From contig CM055102.1 in the NCBI GenBank assembly GCA_029204225.1, forward strand, positions 37,194,585 to 37,258,584: a DNA stretch of 64,000 nucleotides, in the 5' to 3' direction. Shown piece after piece: positions 1 through 10,637 of the stretch. Under the pieces are notes generated by a model. That model was not told where the DNA came from. It saw nothing but the letters and a program-made list of their open reading frames with translations, and made no database searches. Every line of letters starts with the position of its first letter. Within the stretch, counting starts at the first letter, position 1. The translations under genes were made by a program, and so were the position numbers. This DNA is from Diphasiastrum complanatum. Its lineage: Eukaryota > Streptophyta > Lycopodiopsida > Lycopodiales > Lycopodiaceae.

Positions 1-228
1 CCTACAACAAACCTTGAAAAGGCAATTGTTGAAATTCGAGAGGAAGTCGAGGCCACAGAGCATCTTGATCACAAGGATGCTTCTGACCAGGCCCTCTACA
101 GCAATAAAAAAAAAGACAAAGAAAAAATTCAAGTCTTAACAAGATCATGATCAGCAAGCAGAGGGGACAAGCAAAGGCAAGTGGAAGAACAAAGGGAGGT
201 CAAAACAACAAGGTGGAGAAAAGAAGAC

Positions 229-334
229 TTGCGTGAGATGCAGACAAGATGGGCACATAGTTGATACGTGCTAGCTCAATTTGAAAATTGAATGTATCCA
301 CTGCCACAAGAAGGGCCATGCAGCCATGGATTGC
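229..334 (+). pseudogene. Gag zinc-knuckle pair of copia A
   Basis: Two CX2CX4HX4C motifs lie close together: CVRCRQDGHIVDTC at 229-271 and CIHCHKKGHAAMDC at 293-334, separated by an in-frame stop (codon after the first knuckle, TAG near 272). In copia and retroviral Gag such knuckles bind the genomic RNA. The second motif is nearly the same as the one at about 39840 on the minus strand (CVHCHKKGHATMDC), linking the two elements. Confidence 0.8.
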
Positions 335-504
335 CGCCTGAACCCAAGGAACAAATCAACACAGAACAGATAGGAGAACAGTAAAAGTTTGTCCTATGTC
401 GAGGATCCCGAGAGCTCAAAAATGGGCAAAGAGAGATTGAACAAAAATTGTTCAACTGCCTAAATTTGTGTAGATGTGTGTGCCGTGTCAACACCTAACA
501 CACA

Positions 505-560
505 AGAGGTGATCCTAGACTAAGGAGCTACCTCACACTTCGTGACATCAAGACGAGGAC
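505..560 (+). pseudogene. Aspartic protease remnant of copia A
   Basis: The reading EVILD-stop-GATSHFVTSR matches the copia protease active-site region, usually D-S/T/I-GA-S/T-H. The residue after the Asp is a stop codon (TAG at about 520). The related minus-strand copy near 39620 reads VVLDIGATSHFVTTR without the stop. Beyond about 545 the text leaves protease sequence and enters a charged linker typical of the integrase-RT junction, marking a deletion. Confidence 0.65.
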
Positions 561-904
561 AATGGCCAATGATGATCATGTCAGCTATGAAGTTCTTGAA
601 AGACAGTATTATGATCTGCCACCAGAGACAAAAGGAGCAGAAGACGAACATGAAAACGAAGATTTTTGAGTCGCTTCACATTCAAGTGATGAATAAGAAG
701 ACAAAAGATTCGAGAGGCAGTCTTCTGCTACAGTACCTGTAAACAAAGATGGTTCCAGACCTAGCAGAGAAAACAAAGACAAAGGCATTGTTGTCCCAGG
801 AGGTTCTCCTAGAAGGTCAACAAGACAACGAAGAGCACCAGCAAGATATGTGCCAGGCAGCTCTGCGTCCACATCAAAAAAATTATGTGGATTCAGTGGC
901 GAAC

Positions 905-1880
905 CACAAACATTCGAGGAGGCAATTGAATGTCCAGAGAAGGACAAATGGATCTAAGCCATGAACGAGGAGATGGAATCCATGAGGAAGAACCAGGTAT
1001 GGATGTTGGAGCCATTACCAGATAAGCGTAAGACTGTGAAATGCAAATGGGTTTACAAGCTAAGTATCGACCAGATGGGGATGTCTTGAAATATAAGGCA
1101 AGACTGGTAGCAAAGGAATTCTCTCAGAGATATGGTATTGATTATTCTGAAACCTTCTCTTTTATCATGAAGCATTCGTCCCTACGTTTGTGATTTGCAT
1201 ATGCAGTTGCTTATGACCTCAGGATCCACATTGTGGATGAGAAGACAGCCTTCTTGCATGGTGAGTTAGACGAAGAGGTCTACATGGATCAATCCCCAGG
1301 TTATGTCTTGAATTCACTTCCTGATTATGCATGCAGAATGCATAGGAGTATCTATGGTCTGAAGCAGTTAGCTCGACAATGGTACAAAAAGAAGGATCAA
1401 GCCCTGAAATCATTAGGATTCAATCGAATTACATATGGGAAAATCATCATTGTGGCTGTGTATGCGGACGACACTCTGATACTCTGCAAGAGTGAGTAGT
1501 TGATTGCTGAAGTGAAGAAAGACATCTCGAAACATTTCTAGATTGTGGATCTGGGAGAGTCCCAGTATTACCTTGGCTTACAAATTAAAAGGGACTATGA
1601 GAGAGGTAAGCTATACCTTCATCAGTCCAAATACACCCATAAAATCCTAGAGGATTTTGGGATGCTGAATTGCAAAGGCGCGAATACTCCCATGCTCGTA
1701 GGAAAAGTGCTGACGAATGAAAATTGTTTGAGGACTGAAGAAGAGAGAGAATTGATGTAGCTCACACCGTAAGGAAGCTGATAGGATCACTAATGTACCT
1801 TGCAAACAATAAACGCCCTGATATTGCTTATGCAATGTTCAGGATGAGCCAATTCTACATGAATCTTGGCTCGACACATT
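905..1880 (+). pseudogene. Reverse transcriptase remnant of copia A
   Basis: Lead-in AMNEEMESMRKNQVWMLEPL (about 960-1015) is the classic copia RT start. It is followed by [25 protein letters not shown] and the KTAFLHGELDEEVYMDQ block (1240-1295), then YGLKQ. The catalytic box reads AVYADDTLIL (about 1453-1482), i.e. YADD instead of the usual YVDD. The tail SQYYLGLQIKRDYERGKLYL continues to about 1760. Several frameshifts and stops (for example a TAA in the W-I-stop-A-M region near 957 and a TAG after KSE at 1498) show it is dead. Confidence 0.85.
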
Positions 1881-1964
1881 GGAAGATTGCAAAATGAATT
1901 TTGCAATATCTTCAATTAACAAAGAATTAGTTTGTGTTATTGTCATGATGCAAGTTTTCAGATG

Positions 1965-2539
1965 CTTTCTTACAGTGATGCTAGCTGGGCATCTCTCAAG
2001 GACGACTATAAAAGTGTCATAGGAGGGTGCACCATCGCATCAAGAGCAGCAATTCTCTGGTCACCAAGAAGTAGACCATTGTGGCTCAGTCATCTTGCGA
2101 AGTAGACTATGTCACATCAGCCAATGAGATAATTTGGCTCAGACAGTTCCTGAACGAATTAAGCGAAACAAGCAACGAACCTCTGATTTTGCAGATGGAC
2201 AACACATCTGCAATACATCTAATGAAAGACCTTGTCTTTCACTCAAGGACAAAACACATTGTGATTAAGTACCACTTGATCAGGGATCTCATGGGGAAGA
2301 AGATGGTGTAGACCACTTTCATTGGAATGAAAGACATGGCTGTTGACATTTTCACAAAGGCCCTAGACAAAGGTCTATTCAAGAGACAGAGGAGCAGTTT
2401 TGGAGTCGTCAAGCTATCATGCATTGAGAGGAAGCTGAGGAAACATTTTGTTTCTAATGCCAAAGCTTTGCTGGCTTTCAATTCTGAACCTTTGACAAAA
2501 GGCGACACGACACGACACGAAATCAGTCGTGCCCCATGA
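1965..2539 (+). pseudogene. RNase H remnant of copia A
   Basis: YSDASWASLKDDYKSVIGG (about 1971-2027) is the copia RNase H start with its first catalytic Asp. SSCEVDYVTSANE (about 2090-2130) carries the Glu block, and QMDNTSAIHLMKD (2192-2230) the third acidic residue, followed by RTKHIVIKYHLIRD and the C-terminal VDIFTKALDKGLFKRQR. Stops and a shift around 2060-2085 and 2310 interrupt it. The same RNase H type recurs on the minus strand at 36885-37110. Confidence 0.85.
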
Positions 2540-2806
2540 ACAGCCAACAAGAAAATCAGCCAAATACCATGGGATACAGATATTTGATATGATCTCATGA
2601 CATCATCAGAAGTATTCTAGATCGTGGCTAATCTGCCGCTCTTGTAATTCATGAAATAGTTGTAGATGTTTAATCTTTCTAATTTGTAAGTTACAAGAAT
2701 GCGACACAAAATTGTTCGCAAACTATACACCTTTTGTTTGATGCATATTACAGTAAGTCTAATGCTTGTAAGCAAGACAAGACGTCAGAAGATGAAAAAT
2801 ACAGAA
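2540..2806 (+). other. Probable 3' LTR or flank of copia A, split by insertion B
   Basis: This non-coding stretch follows the copia A polyprotein and would be continuous with 6325-6712 if element B (2812-6319) were removed. It is the expected place for the 3' LTR of A, but the 5' copy is outside the window so LTR ends cannot be set. No gene seen. Confidence 0.4.
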
Positions 2807-2811
2807 TACAA
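2807..2811. repeat. Target site duplication, left copy (TACAA)
   Basis: The five bases before the left LTR of element B read TACAA, and the five bases after its right LTR (6320-6324) read the same. Five-bp duplications are usual for copia integration. Confidence 0.85.
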
Positions 2812-3502
2812 TGTGAAACTACTATACTTTAGGACCATAAATGGATCTACAAAAGATCCACAAGAGTGATTGGATGCTTGCTTAACAATATATCAAAAAA
2901 CTAGATACAAAAAAGTTGACAATTTGACAAACAACAAGCATTAACAATCAAAAGCATTGATAAACATTGAAATTCGAGCCCACATGTGTGTACTACAGGT
3001 TGTAGTATGGCCTTCAACCTAAGAAACAAGTAGAAATTGATTTGGTTTCATTTGGATCACAAAAACGCAATGTACATAGTGAACTAGCTTGAGATTGCCA
3101 ATGAGCTCCAAAAATGTTCTATCTTCTCACTATGGAGAGAGGGAATACATAGCAAATCCGACTTCCTTCTTGAATTCAGGTGGATTTCCAACATGTAATA
3201 AGGAAGTTAACTCACTCTCCTTGACCTAAAATGAAATCCTAGCCTAGATCCTAGAGTTATGCTTGGTAGGTAGCTAGTTGGTCAAATTTTCACCTTAAAC
3301 CTAGGTGTAGGTCCTATAAAGTAGGGATGACCACCAAACAGACATGACCAACTCTCTTGACTTGACCTAACCTATATTAGGAGTGGGTTACCACGTGGCA
3401 TCTTGGCATTACATGTGTGGAACCCAATTATACACAATATTTACAAAGTTAGACATGGTTTTTGATCAAGCTAGATTTGCCAATTTTTGACAATTCTTCA
3501 CA
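2812..3502 (-). repeat. Left (3') LTR of element B
   Basis: Starts TGTGAAACTACTATAC and ends AATTCTTCACA, so it carries TG/CA ends. It aligns along its whole length with 5637-6319 with scattered substitutions and a short indel near 3210 (an extra CTCACTCTCC here). Confidence 0.88.
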
Positions 3503-3512
3503 CTCCTCCTCA
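3503..3512 (-). promoter_or_regulatory. Polypurine tract of element B
   Basis: CTCCTCCT on the plus strand, AGGAGGAG on the coding strand, lies directly against the left LTR. This is where plus-strand DNA synthesis is primed in LTR elements. Confidence 0.7.
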
Positions 3513-3928
3513 AATTCAGTTTGATCTATCTACAACTCTCTTGCTAGATGAATGAATTCTTTTAGAAGTGTCTAAAAAATCCAACTACAAACAAGGAACT
3601 TTTGAGACTCCAATAGAGAATGATGTCCATGAAGGATCTTTCACCACCTCTTAAAGGATCTCTTACAAGATGTTCCATAAATGTGTCATGTAGCACACTT
3701 CAAAAACTATACATCATGCCAAGCCATGGATTCCAAGGCATTTTGTGCACTTAAAGATACATCGATTAAACTATTAAGTGCATACACAGTGTTGCCAAAG
3801 ACTGTTTGCCTTGCTTGATCCATATGGTTGAGCCTATATGGCTCCATCTTGATACTCAAGATTCTTCTTGGAGTCCTCGGGTCTTGAGCTTGCTCCTCCA
3901 CTTGACTTGACTCCAGACCATCAATGAA

Positions 3929-4348
3929 CTAAATAAAGTGTTGATCCAAAAGTGCTTCTTCGAGTTTACAAATCTTCCACTCTTGAAAGATCACATTTCC
4001 ACCATTGACAACTTCTGTGGTGGAAAACAAATAGATTCTACAATCTTTACTTGAAGAGCAAAACACTACCATTATTCCTATCATTGAAATAGGATGATCT
4101 TTGGTCCTTACATTGGAATGATCATGCTCAAAGCATGTGGACACAAAGATTTCCAAAGCAAATGATGTTTCATCTTTTATGACTCTATTTAAACTATTAC
4201 AAAAATAGTTATCCAATGAAATTGCTTTATCAACAACAAATGTAGATTTCAAAGCATCCCATTTCAGTGTCTTGTCATACAAAGTAATAAACACCATGAA
4301 TCTTAAAGGTAAGAAACAAGTCATCTCATGTCTACTACTACTTTCCAA
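3929..4348 (-). pseudogene. Degraded internal coding remnant of element B (integrase-like)
   Basis: An open stretch of about 139 codons reads FITLYDKTLKWDALKSTFVV and later VVNGGNVIFQEWKICKLEEA. These resemble the 'DKT/DRTKxxKLDxKS' and 'RDVIFxE' blocks of copia integrase C-termini in order, but conservation is poor. It has no intact catalytic residues. Reading it as integrase-derived is an inference from position between the pre-integrase remnant and the 3' LTR. Confidence 0.45.
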
Positions 4349-4372
4349 AAAGTATTCAAAGATAGTAGGCTC

Positions 4373-4985
4373 TCAAATGCTCACCACCCTTGCAAGATGC
4401 ACACTTGAATGGGCAATTTGCATGCAATTTGATGACTTGGCCATTGTCATTGAGGACTCCCTTGGAACTCTCATGCTTTGAGGCTGATCCTCAAGATCTT
4501 CCTCCTTTTGATGCTCCTCCTCAATGCAAGAAAGATCACACTTTGCCAAGATCTCCTCCTTTGCCAAGCTCATTCTTTTGAAAGCAACACTAGCTTCCAA
4601 CTTAAACAATCTTCCATGTTTAAATCCCTTTGCAATGCAAACATCATTCTTCAAGATGAAGCAAACACCATGCTTAAAGCGGACATCCAAAACACTTTCT
4701 AAGAGTAGACCAACACTAAGCATATTCTTGGTGATTGATGGTACATAAAGGACATTTTCTAGATCCATGCATTTTGAGGATTCTAGACACAAAGAGATGG
4801 TGCCAACACCATCTATCCTACACTCTTCAACATTTTCAGTAAAGAAAAACTTTTTAATAGCATTGAAAGAGTGTAAGGTTGAGAAAAAAATTCTTTTCAC
4901 AAGACATGTGGGAGCTAGCCCCATTGTCGATCCACCAATTGTCTCTTGAATTGCTATTGCTAGTTGGTGAGGATGTAGATGCCAT
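4373..4985 (-). pseudogene. Protease / gag-pre-integrase remnant of element B
   Basis: On the minus strand the block ENVLYVPSITKNMLSVGLLL (about 4720-4780) matches the copia pre-integrase motif 'L-DVLYVPxLxxNLLSVxxL'. It is followed by FILKNDVCIAKGFKHGRLFKLEA. Upstream text reads as the region just after the protease (QETIGGSTMGLAPTC at 4905-4950). The rest (4373-4600) is a low-complexity charged tail rather than integrase, so an internal deletion or replacement has occurred. Confidence 0.7.
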
Positions 4986-5623
4986 CAAGAATTGAAGTGA
5001 AAACTACTTTTACACAAATCTTGCTAAGAAATGAATTTGATTGTCTCTAGAAACTCACTAAGGTCTCTCTCTTGTAGTGTTTCACTCAAATTAGATTTCT
5101 AATCCAACAAATGGACTTGTAATCTCAGTTCTATCACTCCCTCACAAAGTTGGAATGAAGATAAGATTATGTGAAATCTACTAACAATCAAATCTTGCCA
5201 ATTTTGGCTATTTTTGGACAATAAATTGACTGAATCTCTTTCTTCCTTCTTGGTGTACTTTCAAGACCTGTTTTTAACCTTAATAGGACTTGAAATCAGC
5301 CTAGATTAATTAGATTCCATGAAACAAATTCAAATCTAATCAATGGCAAATGATCTTGGTAGATTATCGTAGGATCTCCACCAAAAATTACACCAACAAC
5401 TCACAAATTGAATTTTTCTGGATCAAATGAATATCATGCATTAAATGTAGGTTCAGAGGTTCCCACACATGTGGATAGTATGGATTTAGACCCCTACCAA
5501 GTTTGGGATCAAATCTTCTCACCAAAATCAAGATTCTAGCTTGCCCTCTCAATACTAGTTTCTAGCACCAAAACTTGCTAAAAATGGATTTGCATTAGAT
5601 CAATGCCTTATGCTCTTGTACTT
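4986..5623 (-). other. Leader region of element B
   Basis: Between the coding remnant and the primer binding site there are about 640 AT-rich bases with no reading frame. The position corresponds to the 5' untranslated leader of the minus-strand element. Gag is absent. Confidence 0.5.
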
Positions 5624-5636
5624 GGATCTGATACCA
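5624..5636 (-). promoter_or_regulatory. Primer binding site (tRNA-iMet type) of element B
   Basis: The coding strand reads TGGTATCAGATCC, directly next to the right LTR. Its first ten bases match the complement of the plant initiator tRNA-Met 3' end, the usual primer of plant copia elements. Confidence 0.85.
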
Positions 5637-6319
5637 TGTGAAAGTACTGAAATTTAGGACCATAAATGGATCTACAAAAGATCCACAAGAGTGATTGGAT
5701 GCTTGCTTAACATCTAATCAAAAAACTAGACACAAAAAAGTTGATCCAGATTGGCAAACAACAAGCATTAACAATCAAAAGCATTGATAAACATTGAAAT
5801 CCGAGCCCACATTGTGTACTACAGGCTGTAGTACGGCCTTAAACCTGAGAAACAAGTAGAAATTGATTTGGTTTCATTTGGATCACAAAAACTCAATGTA
5901 CATAGTGAACTAGCTTGAGATTGCCAATGAGCTCCAAAAACTTTCTATCTTCTCACTATGGAGAGAGGGGATACATAGCAAATTCGACTTCCTTCTTGAA
6001 GGTAGGTGGATTTCCATCATGTAATAAGGAAGTTAACTTGACCTAAAATGAAACCCTAGCCTAGATCCTAGAGTTATGCTTGGTAGGTAGCTAGTTGGTC
6101 AAGTTTTCACCTTAAACTTAGGTGTAGGTCCTATGAAGTAGGGATGACCACCAAATAGACATGACCAACTCTCTTGACTTGACCTAACCTATATTAGGAG
6201 TGGGTTACCACGTGGCATCTTGGCATTACATGTGTGGAACTCAATTATACACAATATTTACAAATTTCTACATGGTTTTTGATCAAGCTAGATTTGCCAA
6301 TTTTTGGCAATTCTTCACA
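5637..6319 (-). repeat. Right (5') LTR of element B
   Basis: Starts TGTGAAAGTACTGAAATT and ends AATTCTTCACA. It is the partner of 2812-3502. Any element promoter would lie here and drive transcription leftward. Confidence 0.88.
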
Positions 6320-6324
6320 TACAA
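6320..6324. repeat. Target site duplication, right copy (TACAA)
   Basis: TACAA directly after the right LTR of element B, matching 2807-2811. Confidence 0.85.
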
Positions 6325-6712
6325 ATCCTCCTGCATGCAAGATAATTTTGCATAGGATCTGTAGATCCATAGGTCCGCTAGTAAACGAGACTCAAATTCG
6401 TGAGAACACTGTATTCCTCTCACGCCAACGCACTGCGTGGATCTGCATCAGAAACATCAATAGATAATTTTGTAGCTGTTGTGCACATTATTATTCTAGA
6501 TGATTGTATGATCTTGAATGTAAATTCATTTGCTACTATCCGTGTGTCTGATTTGCTTGTTCATTCTATTTCGCACTTTGATTTGATCTCATTGAATGTT
6601 GCATTAATTTGTTAACGTAGATCAACATTGTCTGGATACTCTCTAAAGGATTGTAGACGTGATACAACCAGTAGTGATCACTTGGCTACAAGGGTAAATC
6701 CTCACTAAGGTT
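6325..6712. other. Non-coding flank, continuation of 2540-2806
   Basis: No gene is seen. It probably continues the region interrupted by element B. It ends in a short pyrimidine-rich pentamer-like run at 6711-6765 (units close to TCTCG/TCTTG). Confidence 0.4.
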
Positions 6713-6829
6713 TCATTTCATTTCATCTTGTTTTGTCTCGTCTCGTCTTGTCTCATCTTGTTGTAGAGCCTGATTGATCTTGTCACGAATTCTTTTGCTT
6801 CGTTTTTCGATCTGTGTGATTCCACCATG

Positions 6830-7845
6830 AACGAGTGGGTCGATAGCATTTCCATCATAGCATAAAATGTCATCTAAACTTCCCTGAATATATCTCATCA
6901 CTCTCTTTAATGTTTTCCAATGAGAGATCCTAGAATTAGACATGAATTGACTTAACGTGCTAACAGTGTATGCTAAATCTGGTCTAGTACAGAAACATTG
7001 CATACATCAAAGGTCCTATTAGTGAATGATAAGGGTATTTCACTATGTCGAGTACTTCACTATCAAAATCAGCACAAGTAGGTTTAATCAATACTACATT
7101 TGGATCCATTGGAGTATCAATTGGTTTGCAATTAGACATATGAAATTTTTCTAAAATGCCTTTTAGATATGTCTGCTGGCTGAGATAGATCTTCTTTTGA
7201 GGCCTATTTCTAGTAATGTGAATTCCTAGCAAAGAATGGAAAGCTCCTAAATCAGACATGTCAAATTCCTTTGATAGATCACTCTTAGTAGTGTGCAAAA
7301 GAGAAATGTCATTAGACAAAATAAATGCATCATCTACGTTAAAGCTATGTGAACTGAATTGGTGCCTATATGCTTCGAATAAACATTATAGTCAGCTGAA
7401 TTGTTTGCAAATCCCAATTGAATGAGATAAGAGTTGATTCTATCTAACCATGCTCTTGCGGCCTATTTCAGACCATAGATTGCTTTGTGCAGCTTGCACA
7501 CTTTGTGCTCTTGGCCTTTGACTTTGAATCCTTTCGGTTAGAAGGTATACTGCTCCTCTTCGACGTTGTCATTGAGAAATGTTGTCTTGACATCCATTTG
7601 GCGCATTTTGAGATCTTCTGTGGCTGCTAACGCAATCAAAGTCCTGATTGACTGCATCTTGACAACAGGATTGAAATTTTTTGATAATCCACTCTTTGGA
7701 CTTGAGTGAATCCTTTAGCCACCAGTCGTGCTTTCCATTTAGCAATGGAACCATCAGAGTTGATCTTCTTCTTGAAGATCCACTTGTTGTCTATAACTCT
7801 CTTGTGCGTGGGAAAGTTGACCAGTGTCCAGGTTTGGTTTGTCAA
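6830..7845 (-). pseudogene. Reverse transcriptase of copia C, broken
   Basis: Reads from 7845: TWTLVNFPTHKRVIDNKWIF and WKARLVAKGFTQ, the copia RT opening. The catalytic box is NVDDAFILSND at about 7314-7345, so the tyrosine of YVDD has become asparagine. Then come SDLGAFHSLLGIHITRN, CKPIDTPMDPN and YHSLIGPLMYA. After a shift near 7000 come TRPDLAYTVSTLSQFMSN and WKTLKRVMRYIQG. Multiple frameshifts, so inactive. Confidence 0.85.
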
Positions 7846-8081
7846 AGTGAGTTGTACTCACTTTCCATAGCTTCTTGCCACTTCACAATGTCCTTGGAGT
7901 TAATTGCTTCAGCTAGGCTCTCTGGTTCTTTTGATGAAGTCTAGAATGATTGAGGTGTATACCTCCGAGTCTGTGAGGATCTGCAGACATTTGGTGGACC
8001 ATGATGCAATGATGCTTCTTCTTGAATTTTTTCAGATCTGCTCGAGCTAAATTGGTCTGGTCTGATGATAAGTAATGTCTA

Positions 8082-8860
8082 CTACTCAGCTTCTATAGTT
8101 GTAGCTGCAGGTTTTGTAGAAGAAACATTATCGTTGGAAGATTCCATGCTACGTAAAATAGGATGAAATGACATAGCATCGTTTATCGATGGTTGTTTGA
8201 AATCATAGTATGCATGTTCTTGAAATATTACATCCCTAGAGAAAAATACTACGTTGGTGGATGGATCATAAACTTTATAAGCTTTATGTTCATCAGGATA
8301 GCCAATGAAAATACATTTATTTGTCCTATGATCCAGCTTCTTCCTAAGTTGTTTAGGAATTTGAACAAAACATATAATAACCAAAGATTTTTAAATGGCT
8401 GACACTAGGCTTGTGCCCATGCCAAACTTGATGAGAAGTTTTGTTGTTGGCGGCTTTGGTGCTAGATCTGTTCTGCACATAATAGGCTGTGGCAGTAGCT
8501 TCTGCCCAAAACTTCACAGGTAGGTGTGCTTGATGTAGCATGGATCTGGCTGAGTTAAGAAGAGTTCAATTCTTCCTTTCTGTAATCCCGTTTTGCTGAG
8601 GTGAATAGGAAGTGGTGAACTGTCTTCTAATGCCATGTTCAGCCATGTAGTCGGACATCTTATTACAGAGGTATTTGTCGCCACCATCAGTTCGGAGTGC
8701 CTTCACTTTTGTAGATGTTTGTGTCACAGCCATGGTCTTGAATCTCTTGAAGCATTCAAAGGCTTCATATTTGTGCTTATTGAATATGACTGTAGACCAT
8801 CTAGAATAATCATCTGTGAAAGTGATAAAATAGATTGCATCTCCTAAGGACAGACTCGGT
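8082..8860 (-). pseudogene. Integrase of copia C, broken
   Basis: On the minus strand 8541-8353 reads MLHQAHLPVKFWAEATATAY and HQVWHGHKPSVSHLKIFGY. Then 8384-8082 reads LRKKLDHRTNKCIFIGYPDE, HKAYKVYDPSTN and VVFFSRDVIFQE, the standard copia integrase C-terminal blocks. The catalytic core (8860-8545) is in several frames, with remnants of 'RSDGGDKYLCNKM' and 'GIRRQFTTSYSPQQNGI'. Retroviral-type integrases insert element DNA into the genome; this one is broken. Confidence 0.8.
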
Positions 8861-8862
8861 TG

Positions 8863-9165
8863 TCATTGGACCACAAAGATCGCTATGTATAAGATCCAAT
8901 ACATGCTTTGTTTTGATGGCATGTGATTTGGGAAAAATCTAGTGCATGTAGTCAAAGTAGTATCTTCCTCGAATATTGTACATTGCTCAGATGAGAAAGT
9001 GATAGTGTAGCCCTCATCAGTTATCTTAGAGACTGATAACAGGTTCTTTGATAGCTGAGAAACATGAAGGCTGTTGGGAACACAAATAGAAAGATCTTTG
9101 TTGAAAGTGATCTTCATTGTTCCTTTGTCTTCCACGCGTATGGTGCTTGAATTACCGAGGTAGAT
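8863..9165 (-). pseudogene. Gag-pre-integrase region of copia C
   Basis: FIYLGNSSTIRVEDKGTMKI then SLHVSQLSKNLLSVSKITDE matches the stretch between the copia protease and integrase. It is joined directly to gag text near 9165, so the zinc knuckle and the protease Asp are deleted. Confidence 0.8.
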
Positions 9166-9836
9166 GAATTGATCTCTTGGATCTTCTTGGTGTATAGAGC
9201 CATGGATTTGTCTTTGATAGACAGGCTGCTAATCTTTCTCCACATTTTTTCTTGAAGTAGGTGACTAATCACCTTTTGAAGAGTGAGGTTGGGTTGTGTG
9301 GAAATCATCACCACAAAGTGCTCATATGACTTTGGAAGAGAAGAAAGCAAGGTCATGCATCTTGAATCGAACATCCTACAACTGATAACTGATCTAATAA
9401 ACACTTGAAACTATTGATGTGAGAAGTGATGGCAGTAAAATCAGACATGCTAAGAGTAGAGAACTTCCTTCTCAGATGTAATCTAGTGGTTACATCATGA
9501 GTCTATAGAGATTTGATAACAAATCTAGTGCATCCTTAGAGGTTTTGCATGTGGTAACATGGGATATTGGGAGTCAGCCAGATTGAGTGTGATGCATACT
9601 AAGGCCTTCTGATCATTGATCTTCCATGCCTTTGCTTGATCACCATCTTCTAGTTTCAAGTCAGCACCTTCTAGTACATTCCAAAGATCTCTATCTATCG
9701 ACATCATCCGGAGTTTTAACTTCCAAATGTAGAAGCTAGAACCATTGAACTTGTCAATAATTCTAGCTTTGCTGGATGATGAAGAAGAAGAGCTACCTAT
9801 ATGAGACATACTAATAGTAATACAAATAGAACACAC
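9160..9836 (-). pseudogene. Gag of copia C
   Basis: From 9836 the frame reads a Ser-rich start, then IDKFNGSSFYIWKLKLRMMS and DLWNVLEGADLK, the conserved N-terminus of plant copia Gag (UBN2-type). A later frame (9404-9160) gives LTLLSSLPKSYEHFVVMIS, the Gag 'LLxSLPxSY' block. The frame shifts at about 9525 and 9410. Confidence 0.8.
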
Positions 9837-9862
9837 TTAATCTCTTGGTTTATATGAGCTAC

Positions 9863-9874
9863 GCTCTGATACCA
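9863..9874 (-). promoter_or_regulatory. Primer binding site (tRNA-iMet type) of copia C
   Basis: Coding strand TGGTATCAGAGC, a perfect match to the usual plant copia primer site. It lies three bases from the start of the putative LTR at 9878 and about 25 bases upstream of the gag start region. Confidence 0.85.
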
Positions 9875-9877
9875 ATC

Positions 9878-10637
9878 TGATGTAGCAAGGGAGTGCGAAG
9901 AACATGAATGGAGAAGAGAGCAGGAATATTGCAGAACAGCTCTCCCATTACAATCAACTGCTAGATGCAAAAACAGTCTAATAGAAATCTTATGCTAAGT
10001 ATAATCACAGCTTTTCTAGTTGCCCAACAGGATCTTAAAAATTAGTTCATACTCATAAAAATGAGAGTACAGTCCGCCAAAGAGATTAGAAATGGTTTGT
10101 GTGTGTGTGTGTGGTATTACTGAAAATCAAATTCAATATGAAGTTTAGTTCTGAAATAGATTGAAATAGCAGTGTGATAGCGCAAGTTCCTCAAGCGTCA
10201 AAGATAGCCATCATTTGATAAAAAACTGAGGAGTCGTAGACGTCCATGTTCTTATCAGAGTGAGTGAACAAATGCTATCAAACAGCAATAAAGTGCATTC
10301 AATCACAACAAGCATTCATCTACGTTATACATAGATAGAAAAGCATGATGTTGGTATATTACACTGAAGCACAATAAAATAGCAATTACAATCCAAAAAC
10401 ACGGCATTACTAGGAAGCTCAAATAATATGTCTCATGGACGGAGCATCATGTAAAATGTGCTTTGACGATGTATTTATACACCACATCTCTATATCTAAT
10501 TACAATAAATGCTTGTCATCTAACTAAGTATCTCACTGATCAATCACCTTCGACATTTGTGGGATAAGTGTCACCCATTTGGATGCCCTCAGGTAAAGGA
10601 AACGACCAAAAGGCCAAAGGGCATTGCATTTCCAATC
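9878..10637 (-). repeat. Putative 5' LTR of copia C (right end uncertain)
   Basis: Begins TGATGTAGCAAGGG just after the primer site of copia C, as an LTR should. No second copy is found in the window, so the far end is only inferred from the start of the next LTR at 10638. It contains a short (TG)n run at about 10098-10113. No gene seen. Confidence 0.5.

Larger units (their letters stand above)
1..2539 (+). mobile_element. Decayed Ty1/copia retrotransposon A, left end outside window
   Basis: The plus strand shows the copia domain order: gag tail with two zinc knuckles (229-334), a protease remnant (about 505-545), reverse transcriptase (about 905-1880) and RNase H (about 1965-2340). Reading frames break many times, with in-frame stops and shifts, so it cannot encode a working polyprotein. 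Between the protease remnant and the RT lead-in (about 545-900) there is no integrase, so an internal deletion of the integrase is inferred. The same family, by its zinc knuckle and protease text, appears on the minus strand at 38950-40277. Copia assignment is firm; the 5' LTR lies beyond base 1. Confidence 0.85.
2812..6319 (-). mobile_element. Non-autonomous copia insertion B with both LTRs and TSD
   Basis: Two direct repeats of 691 and 683 bp (2812-3502, 5637-6319), both TGTGAA...TTCACA, flank a 2.1-kb interior. A polypurine tract (minus strand) abuts the left LTR and a sequence matching the initiator-tRNA-Met primer site abuts the right LTR, fixing the orientation as minus. Matching TACAA target duplications bound the whole. 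The interior has only remnants of the protease/pre-integrase region and a degraded integrase-like stretch; RT and RNase H are missing. It must have been mobilised in trans or lost its coding region after insertion. It splits the 3' flank of copia A. Confidence 0.9.
6713..9877 (-). mobile_element. Degenerate Ty1/copia element C
   Basis: Minus strand, in order from right to left: primer binding site (9863-9874), gag (9836-9160), pre-integrase (about 9160-8863), integrase (8860-8082), RT (7845-6985) and the start of RNase H (to about 6830). Frames are broken repeatedly. Zinc knuckle and protease are missing: gag text runs to about 9170 and then joins the sequence that normally follows the protease. 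No matching 3' LTR is visible to the left of 6713; the RNase H is cut off after 'DPLVHG' at about 6830 and unrelated text follows. Confidence 0.85.

Noticed and set aside
9876-10637. Possible complete LTR pair for copia C using 6325-6712 as the partner
   Set aside because: I compared the two by eye and found no shared text; the left LTR is absent.
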